Of a DNA stretch of 64,000 nt, positions 50,883 to 60,632 are shown piece after piece. The notes below the pieces were generated by a model. It had not been told where the DNA came from. It worked only from the letters and a program-made list of their open reading frames with translations, and did not search any database. The stretch spans positions 1,984,001-2,048,000 of the forward strand of contig NZ_CP087196.1 in NCBI RefSeq assembly GCF_024749285.1, read 5' to 3'. The position numbers and the translations under genes were made by a program. Numbering within the stretch: the first letter of the stretch is position 1; the number at the start of each line of letters is the position of its first letter. Origin of the DNA: Pseudomonas sp. B21-015. Its GTDB lineage: Bacteria; Pseudomonadota; Gammaproteobacteria; Pseudomonadales; Pseudomonadaceae.

Positions 50883-50956
50883 TGTGGGAGCGAGCCTGCT
50901 CGCGATAGCGGTCTGTCAGCAACATGAATGCTGCAGGTGCCACCATCGCGAGCAGG
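50883..50956. repeat. Degenerate REP inverted repeat
   Basis: TGTGGGAGCGAGCCTGCTCG (from 50883) has a partial inverted partner ATCGCGAGCAGG at 50945-50956, giving an incomplete REPIN with a truncated right arm. Confidence 0.65.
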
Positions 50957-50967
50957 GGGATGTGTGG

Positions 50968-51777
50968 TTATTGGGGGATTGAGGGCAGACCGAAGAATGC
51001 TCGTGCACAGGCAGTACTGTGAGCAGCCAAATCTTCCACCGTTTCACCGCGATGCAACGCGACTTCACGCAACACTTCGGTCAGATACGCCGGCTCGTTG
51101 CGACCGTTCTTCGGCTTGGGTCGCAGACTGCGCGGCAGCAGATACGGCGCATCGCTCTCCAGCATCAAGCGCCCGCGTTTAATCTCTTTGACCAACGGAT
51201 GCAGGTGCGTGCCCCGGCGCTCGTCGCAGATCCAGCCGGTGATGCCGACGTGCAAATCCAGGTCGAGATAGCTGAACAGCGCCTTTTTTTCGCCGGTGAA
51301 GCAGTGCACCACGGCAGCCGGCAATTGATCGCGATAGTCGCGCAGGATCTCCAGCAACCGTTGGCTGGCGTCGCGCTCGTGCAGGAACACCGGCAGTTGC
51401 AGCTCGACCGCCATCGCCAGATGCTCTTCGAGGACTTTTTCCTGCTGCGGGCGGGGCGAGAAATCACGATTGAAATCGAGGCCGCATTCACCCACGGCCA
51501 CCATGTTCGGTTCCTTGAGCAAACTGCGCAGACGCTGGGCGCTGTCGGCGTTCCAGTCACTGGCCGAGTGTGGATGAATGCCGGCCGTGGCGAACAGCCG
51601 CTGAGCGCTTTCGTCCAGTTGCAGGCACAGCTCCAGGGCCTGTTCGCTGCCCTCGACGCTGGTCCCGGTGAGCACCAGTTGGCAGACCCCGGCAGCATAG
51701 GCGCGGTCGAGTACAGCCCGGTGTTTGTCGGCAAAACTGGGGTTGGTCAGGTTGACGCCGATATCGATGAGTTGCAT
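50968..51777 (-). CDS. TatD-family metal-dependent deoxyribonuclease
   Basis: 269 residues. Seen: DIGVNL at the start, [35 protein letters not shown] and [11 protein letters not shown], which carry the metal-binding His/Glu/Asp residues of TatD nucleases. The start at 51777 is chosen from the family N-terminus [15 protein letters not shown], with GAGG six bases upstream. Divergent from the transglycosylase gene. Confidence 0.93.
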   Translation of the reverse strand: MQLIDIGVNLTNPSFADKHRAVLDRAYAAGVCQLVLTGTSVEGSEQALELCLQLDESAQRLFATAGIHPHSASDWNADSAQRLRSLLKEPNMVAVGECGLDFNRDFSPRPQQEKVLEEHLAMAVELQLPVFLHERDASQRLLEILRDYRDQLPAAVVHCFTGEKKALFSYLDLDLHVGITGWICDERRGTHLHPLVKEIKRGRLMLESDAPYLLPRSLRPKPKNGRNEPAYLTEVLREVALHRGETVEDLAAHSTACARAFFGLPSIPQ

Positions 51778-52012
51778 GGTGCTACCTCGGACCAAAGGCC
51801 GGAAAGCATATCAGAGCTGTAGATTTATAAGAAAAACCAAGAACTACAACGAGTTAAAGCTGTCTGTTGAGGCCGCGAGACAGGTTGGGTTGGTAGAAAT
51901 GCCATCACTGTGCCACTCTCTCGCACTTTGCCAGCGCTTCCAGCGCTCTGTTTCTGTCGCCCGACATCATGAAATCACCATGAAGTTGGCCAGTATTCTT
52001 TCCGGAGAGTGG

Positions 52013-53434
52013 ATGACACGTCCCTCGGTTTTGCTACTGCTGTGTTGTTCGTTGCTGCTGCCGATGCCGGTGGTTGCGCGTCTGGCCGGGCCGTTGCAAG
52101 CCGTGCCCGCGGCCAAGGTCCGCGACCTGTCGGAGATTCGCAGCAGTCGCGTGCTGCGGGTACTGGTCAACCAGAGCCGCAACAGCTCCGGCGAAGTCCA
52201 GGGCCAGACCATCGGCGTCGAATACCATCGCCTGCGGGCTTTCGAGCAATACCTCAATGGCCATGCCCGTGACGGCCAGGAGATCACCCTCAAAATCATT
52301 CCCAAAGCCAAGGATCAACTGCTCGGCGCGTTGCAGCGCGGGGAGGGGGATCTGGTCGCGCCGGGGGAATTGCTCGATCCGCAATCAGGCCACGCGGTCA
52401 GCGCCAGTGAACCGATTGCCAGCAATGTGCCGTTGCTGTTGGTGGGGATCAAAGGCGAACGACATTACACCCGTCTCGAACAACTCTCGGGCAAAACCCT
52501 CGCGCTGCCCACCGGCAGTGCCGCCGGGGATGCGGTCAGTCAGATCAATCAGAAGCTCGCATTGCACAAATTGCCCCCGGTGAAGATCGAGTGGGTCGAT
52601 CCAAGTCTGGCCGTCGAGGACGTGCTGGAAATGGTTCAGGGCGGAATCTTTCATCTGACCATCGTCGAGCAACCGATTGCCGAGCGCTGGGGCAAGATCC
52701 TGCCCAAGTTGCGCTTCGATCGACAGGTCCTCATCAGCGAGCCGGGCGAGGAATACTGGTTCGTGCGCCGCGATGCCTCAATGCTGCGGGCGAGCATCGA
52801 TCGCTTCCTGACCACCTACAAGAAGCCGTCGGACCAGGATGCAGCGTTCCTGCGGATCTACCGGCGCCTGTATCAAGTGCACTATCCCCTGGCCAAGGCC
52901 GATCGGCAGCGTCTGGAGAAACTTCGACCGGTGCTGCAAAAGCACGCTGAAGCCGAGGGCATGGACTGGCTCAATCTGGCGGCGCTGGCCTTCAAGGAAT
53001 CGGCGTTGCAACCCAACGCCAGAAGCGGCAGCGGCCCCACTGGCCTGATGCAAATCACCCCGTCCGCTGCCCAGCGGGTTGGCGTCAGTAACATCCAGAG
53101 TCTCGACGCCAATGTGCAGGCCGGGGCCAAGTACCTGGCGATGATTCGCCGCAAGTTTTTTGCCAGCCCCAAACTCAACGAGCGCGAGCGTATGGCGTTT
53201 GTGCTGGCGGCCTACAACATGGGGCCGGAGCGGGTCCAGGGCATGCGCGCCGAGGCTCGGCGGCGGGGCTTGAATCCTAACCAGTGGTTCTTCCAGGTCG
53301 AGCGTATTGCCATGGAGCAAGTGGGAATGGGCGCCGTCAGCTATGTTAATAGCGTGAACAAGTATTACCTGGCGTTCGATCGGGAGCGGGAGTCGTTGGA
53401 GCCCCAGGGGCAGAAAGTTGCCTCACGGAAATGA
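52013..53434 (+). CDS. MltF-like membrane-bound lytic transglycosylase
   Basis: 473 residues. Signal peptide (MTRPSVLLLLCCSLLLPMPV then VA), an ABC-type solute-binding domain (about 40-270), and a C-terminal lysozyme-like SLT domain with the catalytic Glu in AFKESALQPNARSGSGPTGL followed by MQITPSAAQR and YNMGPERV. This is the MltF arrangement of sensor-like and catalytic domains. The start at 52013 is favoured by GGAG upstream; 51980 is possible but lacks a site. Confidence 0.9.
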   Translation: MTRPSVLLLLCCSLLLPMPVVARLAGPLQAVPAAKVRDLSEIRSSRVLRVLVNQSRNSSGEVQGQTIGVEYHRLRAFEQYLNGHARDGQEITLKIIPKAKDQLLGALQRGEGDLVAPGELLDPQSGHAVSASEPIASNVPLLLVGIKGERHYTRLEQLSGKTLALPTGSAAGDAVSQINQKLALHKLPPVKIEWVDPSLAVEDVLEMVQGGIFHLTIVEQPIAERWGKILPKLRFDRQVLISEPGEEYWFVRRDASMLRASIDRFLTTYKKPSDQDAAFLRIYRRLYQVHYPLAKADRQRLEKLRPVLQKHAEAEGMDWLNLAALAFKESALQPNARSGSGPTGLMQITPSAAQRVGVSNIQSLDANVQAGAKYLAMIRRKFFASPKLNERERMAFVLAAYNMGPERVQGMRAEARRRGLNPNQWFFQVERIAMEQVGMGAVSYVNSVNKYYLAFDRERESLEPQGQKVASRK

Positions 53435-53537
53435 TCGGCTAAACTGATTGTTATGGTGCGTTTTTTGCGCTTTTAACATGAAATTATCTGATTAATATGG
53501 CGGCCAACCAACACACACTCACAATGGATGACACAGC

Positions 53538-53972
53538 ATGAGCACACTGATCAACAAGGTACTGTCTACCCGCGCGGGCTACGGCCTGACGATTCTGCGG
53601 ATCTTCGTCGGCATCATCTTCGCGGCCCACGGCTCACAGAAACTCTTTGGCATGTTCGGCGGTTATGGCATTGCCGGTACCGCGCAGTACATGGAAAGCA
53701 TCGGATTGGCGCCGGGTCACCTGATGGCGATCCTGGCGGGTGGTACCGAGTTCTTCGGTGGTCTGGCACTGATCATCGGCCTGCTGACGCGCCCGGCGGC
53801 GCTGGGGCTGAGCTTCCTCTCGCTGGTTGCGATCTTTTCGGTGCATATCAGCAACGGTCTGTTCATGGCCAACAACGGTTATGAATTCGCCCTGGCCTTG
53901 CTCGGCGGCAGCCTCGCGGTACTGATCGAAGGTGCAGGCAAGCTGTCGGTAGACCGCGCCATCACCAACTGA
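53538..53972 (+). CDS. DoxX-family membrane protein
   Basis: 144 residues with four membrane helices and the DoxX-type sequence LRIFVGIIFAAHGSQKLFGM FGGYGIAGTA and the ILAGGTEFFGGLALIIGLLT segment. The family is found next to many redox genes, but its role is not settled. Ends at a strong terminator. Confidence 0.93.
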   Translation: MSTLINKVLSTRAGYGLTILRIFVGIIFAAHGSQKLFGMFGGYGIAGTAQYMESIGLAPGHLMAILAGGTEFFGGLALIIGLLTRPAALGLSFLSLVAIFSVHISNGLFMANNGYEFALALLGGSLAVLIEGAGKLSVDRAITN

Positions 53973-53988
53973 CCGCTCTGGTTCAACG

Positions 53989-54028
53989 AAAAGGCCTGCA
54001 TTGTGCGACGCACGTGCAGGCCTTTTTT
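53989..54028 (+). terminator. Terminator of the DoxX gene
   Basis: AAGGCCTGCA (53991-54000) pairs with TGCAGGCCTT (54015-54024), with a small inner stem GTGCG-A-CGCAC in the loop and a T-run to 54028. A-tract upstream as well. Confidence 0.9.
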
Positions 54029-54042
54029 GTTGCTGGTGATTC

Positions 54043-54072
54043 TTGACACTGTCCGGTCAGCTTCTCTAGGAT
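54043..54072 (+). promoter_or_regulatory. Promoter of the riboswitch-like leader
   Basis: TTGACA (54043-54048), 18-base spacer, TAGGAT (54067-54072). The expected transcription start near 54079 lies just before the first stem of the structured leader (54082). Confidence 0.6.
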
Positions 54073-54079
54073 GCTGCCC

Positions 54080-54231
54080 ATGCGCCGATTTAAACAGCTA
54101 CTTGCGGGGCGCCAGGTGACTCATTCAGTTGCCGATAGAAGCTTGGAACAGGCTTCGAAATACCGCTAAAGCGCTGGTTCGGTGTTGCCTCTCACCTGCC
54201 ATGCAGACTTTTGAGGCAGAGACACGACACA
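54080..54231 (+). ncRNA. Structured 5' leader, SAM-II-like riboswitch candidate
   Basis: P1 stem GCGCC (54082-54086) / GGCGC (54108-54112) encloses GATTTAAACAGCTACTTGCG, whose GATTT...CTTGC pattern recalls the SAM-II aptamer loop; GCGG (54104-54107) can pair with CCGC of CCGCTAAA (54163-54170) as a pseudoknot. An extra hairpin GAAGC/GCTTC (54138-54156) sits in the long connecting loop. Further down TGCCTC (54186-54191) can pair with GAGGCA (54213-54218), which holds the only SD candidate of the next ORF. A translational switch is plausible; identity is inferred from memory of SAM-II consensus features. Confidence 0.45.
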
Positions 54232-54540
54232 ATGAATGCATTAAGCCCTGTTGTACGCCCCGCGCCGATCACGGCACACCTCACCCAACGCAATCCAAAA
54301 ATCCTGCTTGGCGGTAAACATCAGCCGACGCTGTTGCGTTACCTCGATGGCTGGCCACGTCGCACCGGCGGGCCCGCAGCCTTCCTCATTCAGTTTGTCG
54401 ACGACGGCGAGTCACTGGCACGGTTTGCCAATGACAGCTTCGATCTGGCGGTGATTCAGGCGCCCAGCGCCGAAGATGCGCCTGAAGTGATCAGGCAGCT
54501 CACTCGCGTCGCGCGCCAAGGGCTGATTGCCCGCCGTTGA
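54232..54540 (+). CDS. Small protein behind the riboswitch-like leader, methyltransferase-fragment-like
   Basis: 102 residues. The stretch ARFANDSFDLAVIQAPSAED then APEVIRQLTRVARQGLIARR resembles the middle and end of class I SAM-dependent methyltransferases (FDLV...H.L.EL.RVLRPGG), but the SAM-binding GxGxG motif is missing. So it is either a degenerate methyltransferase or an unrelated protein. The ATG at 54232 follows a GAGG 16 bases away, weak spacing. Confidence 0.65.
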   Translation: MNALSPVVRPAPITAHLTQRNPKILLGGKHQPTLLRYLDGWPRRTGGPAAFLIQFVDDGESLARFANDSFDLAVIQAPSAEDAPEVIRQLTRVARQGLIARR

Positions 54541-54558
54541 GGCTCAGAGCGCCGCGGC

Positions 54559-55056
54559 TCAAAAATACTCGATCGCCACGATATACACGCACTGCTCACC
54601 GGTTGGCGTCTGCACGCGCACTTCGGCGTCCAGCGCCTTGCCGATCAAGGCGCGGGCCAGCGGCGAGTCGATGCTGATCAGGTTCTGTTTCAAATCCAGC
54701 TCATCCGGGCCGACGATGCGATAGCGCGACTCTTTGCCGTCCTCATCTTCAATCGTGACCCAGGCGCCAAAGTAGACCTTGTTCGGATCGCTGGGCTTCT
54801 CGCTGACGACCTTGAGGGCTTCCAGGCGTTTGGTCAGAAAGCGCACGCGACTGTCGATCTCGCGCAACATCTTTTTGCCGTAGGTGTACTCGGCGTTTTC
54901 CGAGCGATCGCCCTGTGCCGCCGCCTCGCTGACCGACTGCGTCACTTGCGGTCGGCGTACATGCCATAGCTCATGAAACTCGGCCCGCATCCGCGCTTCA
55001 CCTTCGGGGGTGATCAGCGCGGTGCCAGCGGTGCGGGGAGGGCGATAACGGCTCAT
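54559..55056 (-). CDS. greB: GreB transcript cleavage factor
   Basis: 165 residues. N-terminal coiled coil ([20 protein letters not shown] then [20 protein letters not shown]) with the acidic tip GDRSENAEY, and the C-terminal FKBP-like domain ([29 protein letters not shown]). It rescues backtracked RNA polymerase by inducing RNA cleavage. The start at 55056 is chosen because the GreB N-terminus MSRYRPP lies there; an upstream 50-codon extension has no support. Confidence 0.95.
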   Translation of the reverse strand: MSRYRPPRTAGTALITPEGEARMRAEFHELWHVRRPQVTQSVSEAAAQGDRSENAEYTYGKKMLREIDSRVRFLTKRLEALKVVSEKPSDPNKVYFGAWVTIEDEDGKESRYRIVGPDELDLKQNLISIDSPLARALIGKALDAEVRVQTPTGEQCVYIVAIEYF

Positions 55057-55094
55057 GGCAACTTCTTGTGGTTGAGTACTTGGGTCTGAGTTTA

Positions 55095-57599
55095 TCAACC
55101 CTCGCGCAAGACTGTCAGCGGGCTGGCGTTCAAGGCGCGGCGGGTGCCGAACACACCGGCACCGCCGATCAGCACGGCGCCGATCAGCGGCAACACCAAC
55201 AGCCATGGATGCGGATGCCAGGGCAGGTCGAAGGCGTAGCGGTAGAGCACCAGGCTCACCAGTTCCGATCCCAGTGCAGCCAATAACCCGCTGACCGCGC
55301 CGAGCAAACCGAACTCGATCCTCCGGGCAGTGACCAGCAACTGCCGCTCGGCGCCTAGTGCTCGCAGCAACGCGCCTTGGCGAATGCGTTCATCGAGGGT
55401 TGCCTGCAAGCCGGAGAACAACACCGCCATCCCCGCCGCCAACACGAACAACAGCACGTATTCCACCGCCAGGGTCACTTGGGCGAGGATGCTTCGCAGC
55501 TGCTCCAGCAAGGCTTCGACTTGCAGAATGGTCACTGCCGGAAAGCTGCGGGACAGGTCGACGATCTGCTGATCGTGGCCGGCTGCCAGATAGAAGCTGG
55601 TCAGGTAGGTCGCCGGCAAGTCCTTCAGGGTGCCAGGCTGGAAAATCATGAAAAAGTTAGGCTGGAAGTTGTCCCAGTTGATCTCCCGCAGGCTGGTGAC
55701 TTTCGCCTCCCGATTGACCCCGCCGACGGTAAACACCATGTGGTCGCCAAGCTTGAGTTTGAGGCTTTCGGCGACTTTACCTTCCACCGATACACCGGGT
55801 ATTTCATCCGTCGGTTGCTGCTCCCACCAGTTGCCGGCGGTGAGTTTATTGCCGGCCGGCAGGTCTGCCGCCCAGGTCAGGCTCAGGTCGCGTTGAATGG
55901 CTCGATCACCGGCCGAGTCCTTGCTGACGATGTCTTGCACCGGTTCGCCATTGATGCTGATCAGCCGTCCCGGCACTACCGGGTACAGCGGCGCCGATTG
56001 GGCCGACAACGCCATCAGTCGATCGGTAAAGGCCTGTTTGTCCGCCGGCAGAATGTTCAGGGCGAAATAGTTCGGGGCATTTTTCGGCAACTGGTTTTGC
56101 CAGGTGTCGAGCAACTCGCCGCGCAGCAAAGCGATCAATGCCATGGACAGCAGAATCAAGCCGAAAGCCAGGGACTGACCCGCCGCCGCCAGTGGATGAC
56201 GCAGCAATTGACCCAGCCCCAGACGCCATGGCAATGAGGCGCGCGCGAGCATCCGGCGCAGGCTCTTCAGTAGCAGCAAGAGCAAACCGCCCAGCACCAG
56301 CGCCGCGATCACACCGCCGCCCAGCAGGGCGAAGGTCAGTACCAGATCGAGGCTCAGGCGCCACATGATCAGGCCGAGGGCGCCCAATGCCGCGCCATAG
56401 ACCATCCAGGTGCTGGACGGAATCGGCAGCATGTCGCGACGCAACACCCGTAACGGCGGCACTCGACCCAGAGCGGCGAGTGGCGGCAGGGCGAAACCGG
56501 CGAGCGCGACCAGCCCGGTGCCGATCCCGGCGATTGCGGGGAACAGGCCTCCCGGTGGAACATCGGTCGGTAGTAAATCACGTAGCAGCGCAAACAGCCC
56601 GAGCTGTGCCAGCCAGCCAAGCAGGGCGCCGCTGATGCTGGCGAGCAGTCCGAGTACCGTCAGTTGCAGGCTGAACAGCACCATGGTTTCCCGACGGGAC
56701 AGGCCCAGGCAACGCAGCAACGCGCTGGCATCGAATCGGCGGGTGGCGAAGCGTGTCGCCGATAACGCTACCGCCACACCGGACAGCAGCACCGCCACCA
56801 GACTGGCCATGTTCAAATAACGTTCGGCCTTGCCCAGGGCGCCGCCGATCTGCCGATTGCCATCGCGGGCATCCTGGATGCGCTGGTTGGCGGCCAGGCC
56901 GGGCTTGATCAGTTGACGATAGGTTTCCAGCGCCTGGGCGTTGCCGCGCCAGAGTTCGCGGTAACTGACCCGGCTGCCGGGTTGCACCACGCCGGTCGCC
57001 TCAAGGTCGCTAAGGTTGATCAGCACCCGTGGCGTCAAACTGTAGAAGTTGCCGGCGCGATCCGGTTCGTAGGTCAGCACCCGCATCAGTTTCAGGGTTT
57101 TCATGCCAACGTCGATGCTGTCACCGATCTTCAAGTCCAGCGCGGTCAGCAGTCGTGCTTCGACCCAGGCTTCGCCGGGTTTCGGACCGCCACCGGGCTC
57201 TTGCGGCGCGAAGGGTGCGGGGGCGCTTTTCAGTTCGCCACGCAACGGGTAGACGTCGTCGGCGGCTTTGATGCTGGACAGCTGAATGCCGTTGTCGGTG
57301 GCGATGACGCTGGAAAACTCCACCACCTGAGCGTGCTCAAGGCCCAGCTCTGTGCCACTCCTTACCTGTTCCGGTCGTGCCGGTGAGCTGCCTTCGAGTA
57401 CCAGGTCGGCACCGAGAAACTCGGTGGCGCGTAGCATCATCGCGCCGTTCAGGCGGGCACCGAAGTAACCGATGGCGGTACTCGCCGCCACGGCCACCAG
57501 CAAGGCGAAAAACAACACGCGCAACTCACCGGCGCGGGCATCGCGCAGCAGTTGGCGAATGGCGAGACTGAAAAGGCGCAACAGCGGCAAGCGTGCCAT
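55095..57599 (-). CDS. ABC transporter permease (YbbP-like)
   Basis: 834 residues, two FtsX-like halves: an N-terminal helix, large periplasmic region, then three helices (about 255-430), a second core and three more helices at the end (about 715-830). This is the 10-TM YbbP/macB-type layout. The ATG at 57599 overlaps the ATP-binding gene stop (TGATG), so the two form one transporter. Substrate unknown; release of lipoproteins or lysophospholipids is the family theme. Confidence 0.92.
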   Translation of the reverse strand: MARLPLLRLFSLAIRQLLRDARAGELRVLFFALLVAVAASTAIGYFGARLNGAMMLRATEFLGADLVLEGSSPARPEQVRSGTELGLEHAQVVEFSSVIATDNGIQLSSIKAADDVYPLRGELKSAPAPFAPQEPGGGPKPGEAWVEARLLTALDLKIGDSIDVGMKTLKLMRVLTYEPDRAGNFYSLTPRVLINLSDLEATGVVQPGSRVSYRELWRGNAQALETYRQLIKPGLAANQRIQDARDGNRQIGGALGKAERYLNMASLVAVLLSGVAVALSATRFATRRFDASALLRCLGLSRRETMVLFSLQLTVLGLLASISGALLGWLAQLGLFALLRDLLPTDVPPGGLFPAIAGIGTGLVALAGFALPPLAALGRVPPLRVLRRDMLPIPSSTWMVYGAALGALGLIMWRLSLDLVLTFALLGGGVIAALVLGGLLLLLLKSLRRMLARASLPWRLGLGQLLRHPLAAAGQSLAFGLILLSMALIALLRGELLDTWQNQLPKNAPNYFALNILPADKQAFTDRLMALSAQSAPLYPVVPGRLISINGEPVQDIVSKDSAGDRAIQRDLSLTWAADLPAGNKLTAGNWWEQQPTDEIPGVSVEGKVAESLKLKLGDHMVFTVGGVNREAKVTSLREINWDNFQPNFFMIFQPGTLKDLPATYLTSFYLAAGHDQQIVDLSRSFPAVTILQVEALLEQLRSILAQVTLAVEYVLLFVLAAGMAVLFSGLQATLDERIRQGALLRALGAERQLLVTARRIEFGLLGAVSGLLAALGSELVSLVLYRYAFDLPWHPHPWLLVLPLIGAVLIGGAGVFGTRRALNASPLTVLREG

Positions 57600-58282
57600 C
57601 AAGGCTCCAGAGGGGCGACCAGCAGGCCGGCTTCAAGGCGGATCAGGCGCCGGCAGCGATGAGCCAGGCGTTCGTCGTGGGTTACCAGCACCAGGGTCGT
57701 GCCGCTTTCCTGGTTGAGTTCGAACAGCAGATCGCTGATGCGCTCGCCGGTGTGGCTGTCGAGGTTGCCGGTGGGTTCATCGGCGAACAGCACGTCGGGT
57801 TCTGCGGCAAATGCACGGGCAATCGCTACGCGTTGCTGCTCGCCACCGGAGAGCTGGCGTGGCGAATGGGTAAGGCGTTGACCCAGGCCGACCCGTTGCA
57901 GCAGTTCGGTGGCGCGCTCACGGGCGTCTTTGCGGCCATCGAGTTCCAGCGGCAGCATGACGTTTTCCAGGGCGTTGAGGCTGTCGAGCAGTTGAAAGGA
58001 CTGGAAGACAAAACCCACATGCTCGGCGCGGATGCGCGCGCGCTGGTCTTCGTCGAGATTGCTCAGGCCTTGGCCGGCGAGAGTGACTTCGCCGCTGCTC
58101 GGCAGGTCGAGACCGGCCAGCAGGCCGAGGAGGGTGGATTTGCCGGAACCGGAGGCGCCAACGATGGCCAGGCTGTCGCCCTTGTTCAGTTCCAGGCTGA
58201 GTTCGTGCAGGATAGTCAGTTCACCTTCCGCGCTGGGAACCACTTTGCTGAGGTTCTTCGCGGTGAGAATGCTTGCGCCCAT
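57599..58282 (-). CDS. ABC transporter ATP-binding protein (YbbA/LolD-like)
   Basis: 227 residues. Walker [10 protein letters not shown], signature [15 protein letters not shown], Walker [14 protein letters not shown] and the H-loop LVTHD, the LolD/YbbA type. The start at 58282 is 10 bases from the divergent tesA start, so its promoter must lie inside tesA. Confidence 0.95.
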   Translation of the reverse strand: MGASILTAKNLSKVVPSAEGELTILHELSLELNKGDSLAIVGASGSGKSTLLGLLAGLDLPSSGEVTLAGQGLSNLDEDQRARIRAEHVGFVFQSFQLLDSLNALENVMLPLELDGRKDARERATELLQRVGLGQRLTHSPRQLSGGEQQRVAIARAFAAEPDVLFADEPTGNLDSHTGERISDLLFELNQESGTTLVLVTHDERLAHRCRRLIRLEAGLLVAPLEP

Positions 58283-58292
58283 GGAGAATCCG

Positions 58293-58898
58293 ATGCGTGT
58301 GTGGTTTTTGAGTGCTGGCCTGGCCTTGATGTGCATGGCCCAGAGCGCAGCGGCGGGTACCGTCCTGATCGTTGGCGATAGTATCAGCGCCGGTTTCGGC
58401 CTGGATACCCGGGTGGGGTGGGTGTCGTTGCTCGAGCAACGGCTCAAGCGCGAAGGTTTCGACGATAAGGTGGTCAATGCGTCCATCAGCGGCGACACCA
58501 GTGCCGGAGGCCGGGCGCGCCTGCCGGCGCTGCTTGCAGAGCATAAGCCTGAGCTCGTTATCCTCGAATTGGGGGGCAACGATGGGCTGCGCGGAATGCT
58601 GCCAACACAATTGCAACAAAATCTTGCGTCGATGATCGACAGCTCCCGCGCCAGTGGCGCCAAGGTGTTGTTGCTCGGCATGCAATTGCCGCCCAATTAC
58701 GGTGTGCGTTACACCCGGGCCTTTGCCGAGGCCTACACCAAAGTGGCCGACGAGAAAAAAATCCCGCTGGTGCCGTTTTTTCTCGACGGCGTGGGCGGTC
58801 ATCCGGACCTGATGCAATCCGACGGCCTGCACCCGGCGGTGGGGGCTCAGGGCAAGTTGCTGGAAAATGTCTGGCCGACACTGAAACCGCTGCTTTGA
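58293..58898 (+). CDS. tesA: TesA, periplasmic GDSL esterase/thioesterase I
   Basis: 201 residues. Signal peptide (MRVWFLSAGLALMCMAQSAAA), then the GDSL-type block I VLIVGDSISAGFG with the nucleophile Ser, block III GGNDG and block V DGLHP with the catalytic Asp/His. The start at 58293 has GGAG six bases upstream; an in-frame ATG at 58281 gives a poorer signal. Divergent from the ABC genes. Confidence 0.93.
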   Translation: MRVWFLSAGLALMCMAQSAAAGTVLIVGDSISAGFGLDTRVGWVSLLEQRLKREGFDDKVVNASISGDTSAGGRARLPALLAEHKPELVILELGGNDGLRGMLPTQLQQNLASMIDSSRASGAKVLLLGMQLPPNYGVRYTRAFAEAYTKVADEKKIPLVPFFLDGVGGHPDLMQSDGLHPAVGAQGKLLENVWPTLKPLL

Positions 58899-58954
58899 CG
58901 CTTTTCTAGCGGCGGTGTTTCGGCTAAGGTGGCGCCCCCGATTTGGAGCCCCCG

Positions 58955-59248
58955 ATGCCGCGTCCTGCCTGGTCCCTTTTTGCTTATCAACTGATCGAGC
59001 CTGACGAACAGCTGGATCTGTTCGCCTGCCAGGAAGTGCGGGTACATCTGGTGACCCGTCAGCTGGAACTGGGCGGCTCGGCGGACCGAACCTTGTGCGG
59101 CAGCCTGTTGCCGGCGCAACCGCGCTGGTCGAGCGTCGACCGTACTGTGTTCCAGGACCAGCGCCTGTGCTCGCTGTGCCGGGCCATTCTGGAATCGCAA
59201 AAACGCGGCACCTCGCCGATCTGGCCTGAGTTGCGGTTCGAGCTTTAG
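58955..59248 (+). CDS. Small conserved-looking protein of unknown function
   Basis: 97 residues. MPRPAWSLFAYQLIEPDEQL ... RLCSLCRAILESQKRGTSPI, with a CSLC pair near the end and one upstream Cys, possibly metal-binding. GGAG seven bases before the ATG. No family recognised. Confidence 0.75.
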   Translation: MPRPAWSLFAYQLIEPDEQLDLFACQEVRVHLVTRQLELGGSADRTLCGSLLPAQPRWSSVDRTVFQDQRLCSLCRAILESQKRGTSPIWPELRFEL

Positions 59249-59269
59249 GCCCTGTAGCGAGGGGGCTCC

Positions 59270-59403
59270 TGTGGCGAGGGAGCTTGCTCCCGCTGGACTG
59301 TGAAGCAGGCCTGAATTCCGATCACCGAGGTTCTACAGTAAAAACGCATTTACCGGTTTCACGACGGCTACGCCGCCGAACGGGAGCAAGCTCCCTCGCC
59401 ACA
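59270..59403. repeat. REPIN-type inverted repeat
   Basis: Arms TGTGGCGAGGGAGCTTGCTC (from 59270) and its inverted copy ending at 59403 flank a core of about 85 bases. Same arm family as 1852-1984. A shorter degenerate unit TAGCGAGGGGGCTCCTG lies just before it at 59254. Confidence 0.82.
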
Positions 59404-59537
59404 GACAAGCCCCCCCCACAGGCAAGCCCCTCACCGCAGGTCCCCCAACCACAGGTCTTTACGTCTCCCCGAAATAACGGGCGGCGGTGTACAATCCTGT
59501 TTTTATACCCTTGTCGATCATGCGAAGGATTTTCCGG

Positions 59538-60509
59538 ATGTTGCCGCGCTTTCCCGCCGTCACCCGCTGCCTGTCTCTTGCCGCCCTCTGCGTGGCGGGT
59601 CCCGTTGCAGCATTGGAGCTACCCCTGCCACCGCCCGGTGAAGACATCATCGGCCAGGTGCAAGTGATCAAGGCCAAGTACGAAGACACCTTCGCCGACC
59701 TTGGCACCACCTACGATCTGGGCTATTTGGAAATGGTCGCGGCCAACCCCGGTGTCGATCCATGGTTGCCGGGCGCAGGTACCGAAATCGTGCTGCCGAC
59801 CCGCTTCATCCTGCCGCCGGGCCCCCGTGAAGGCATCGTCATCAACCTGGCTGAATACCGCCTCTACTACTACCCGAAAGGCCGGAACGTGGTGTACACC
59901 TTCCCGCTGGGTATCGGCCGTGAAGGCTGGGGTTCGCCGATTGCCCACACCAGTATCATCGCCAAGACGCCGAACCCGAGCTGGACACCTCCAGCGTCGA
60001 TCAAGGCCGAGCACGCGGCCGATGGCGACCCACTGCCGAACGTGGTGCCGGCTGGCCCGGACAACCCGCTGGGGCCGTTCAAATTCACCCTGGGCACTCC
60101 CGGTTACCTGATCCACGGTTCGAACAAGAAATTCGGCATCGGTATGCGCACCAGCCACGGCTGCTTCCGCATGTTCAACAACAACGTGCTGGAAATGGCC
60201 AGCATGGTGCCGGTCGGGACGTCGGTGCGCATCCTCAGCGACCCGTACAAGTTTGGTCTCAGTGGCGGCAAGGTCTATCTGGAGGCGCACACACCGCTGG
60301 ATGACAAGGGCAACCCGTCGGTGGTCGACAAGCACACCGCAGTGATCAATGCGATGCTCAAGCGTGAGGACATCACCAACAACTTGCGCATGAACTGGGA
60401 TGTGGTGCGTGATGTGGTGGCCGCTGAAGATGGCCTGCCGGTGGAAATCGCCGTGCCGAATACGTCGGTACCGATGGTATCGAGCGCGCCAATCGACCTG
60501 CAGCAGTAA
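59538..60509 (+). CDS. L,D-transpeptidase (YkuD/ErfK family)
   Basis: 323 residues. Signal peptide up to about residue 25, a LysM-like region (GTTYDLGYLEMVAANPGVDP), then a YkuD domain with the catalytic YLIHG (H193) and SHGCFR (206-211, Cys209). Exported enzyme that makes 3-3 crosslinks or attaches lipoprotein to peptidoglycan; the nearby oprI gene encodes the likely lipoprotein substrate. The start at 59538 has AAGGA upstream; 59520 is possible. Confidence 0.93.
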   Translation: MLPRFPAVTRCLSLAALCVAGPVAALELPLPPPGEDIIGQVQVIKAKYEDTFADLGTTYDLGYLEMVAANPGVDPWLPGAGTEIVLPTRFILPPGPREGIVINLAEYRLYYYPKGRNVVYTFPLGIGREGWGSPIAHTSIIAKTPNPSWTPPASIKAEHAADGDPLPNVVPAGPDNPLGPFKFTLGTPGYLIHGSNKKFGIGMRTSHGCFRMFNNNVLEMASMVPVGTSVRILSDPYKFGLSGGKVYLEAHTPLDDKGNPSVVDKHTAVINAMLKREDITNNLRMNWDVVRDVVAAEDGLPVEIAVPNTSVPMVSSAPIDLQQ

Positions 60510-60522
60510 CGTGTTAAAGCAA

Positions 60523-60555
60523 CCCGCCGATGCAGGCCGCATCGGCGGGTTTTTT
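60523..60555 (+). terminator. Terminator of the L,D-transpeptidase gene
   Basis: CCCGCCGATGC-AGGCC-GCATCGGCGGG-TTTTTT: an 11-bp perfect stem with a U-run. Confidence 0.95.
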
Positions 60556-60580
60556 ATGGCCGGCAGAAACTGCGGGCCAT

Positions 60581-60610
60581 AAAAAAGCCGACCCATAAAA
60601 TGGGTCGGCT
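60581..60610 (-). terminator. Terminator of oprI
   Basis: On the minus strand AGCCGACCCA-TTTTA-TGGGTCGGCT-TTTTTT: a 10-bp perfect stem followed by six T, 23 bases after the oprI stop. Confidence 0.93.
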
Positions 60611-60632
60611 TGATAACAATCCCGAAGGATTA

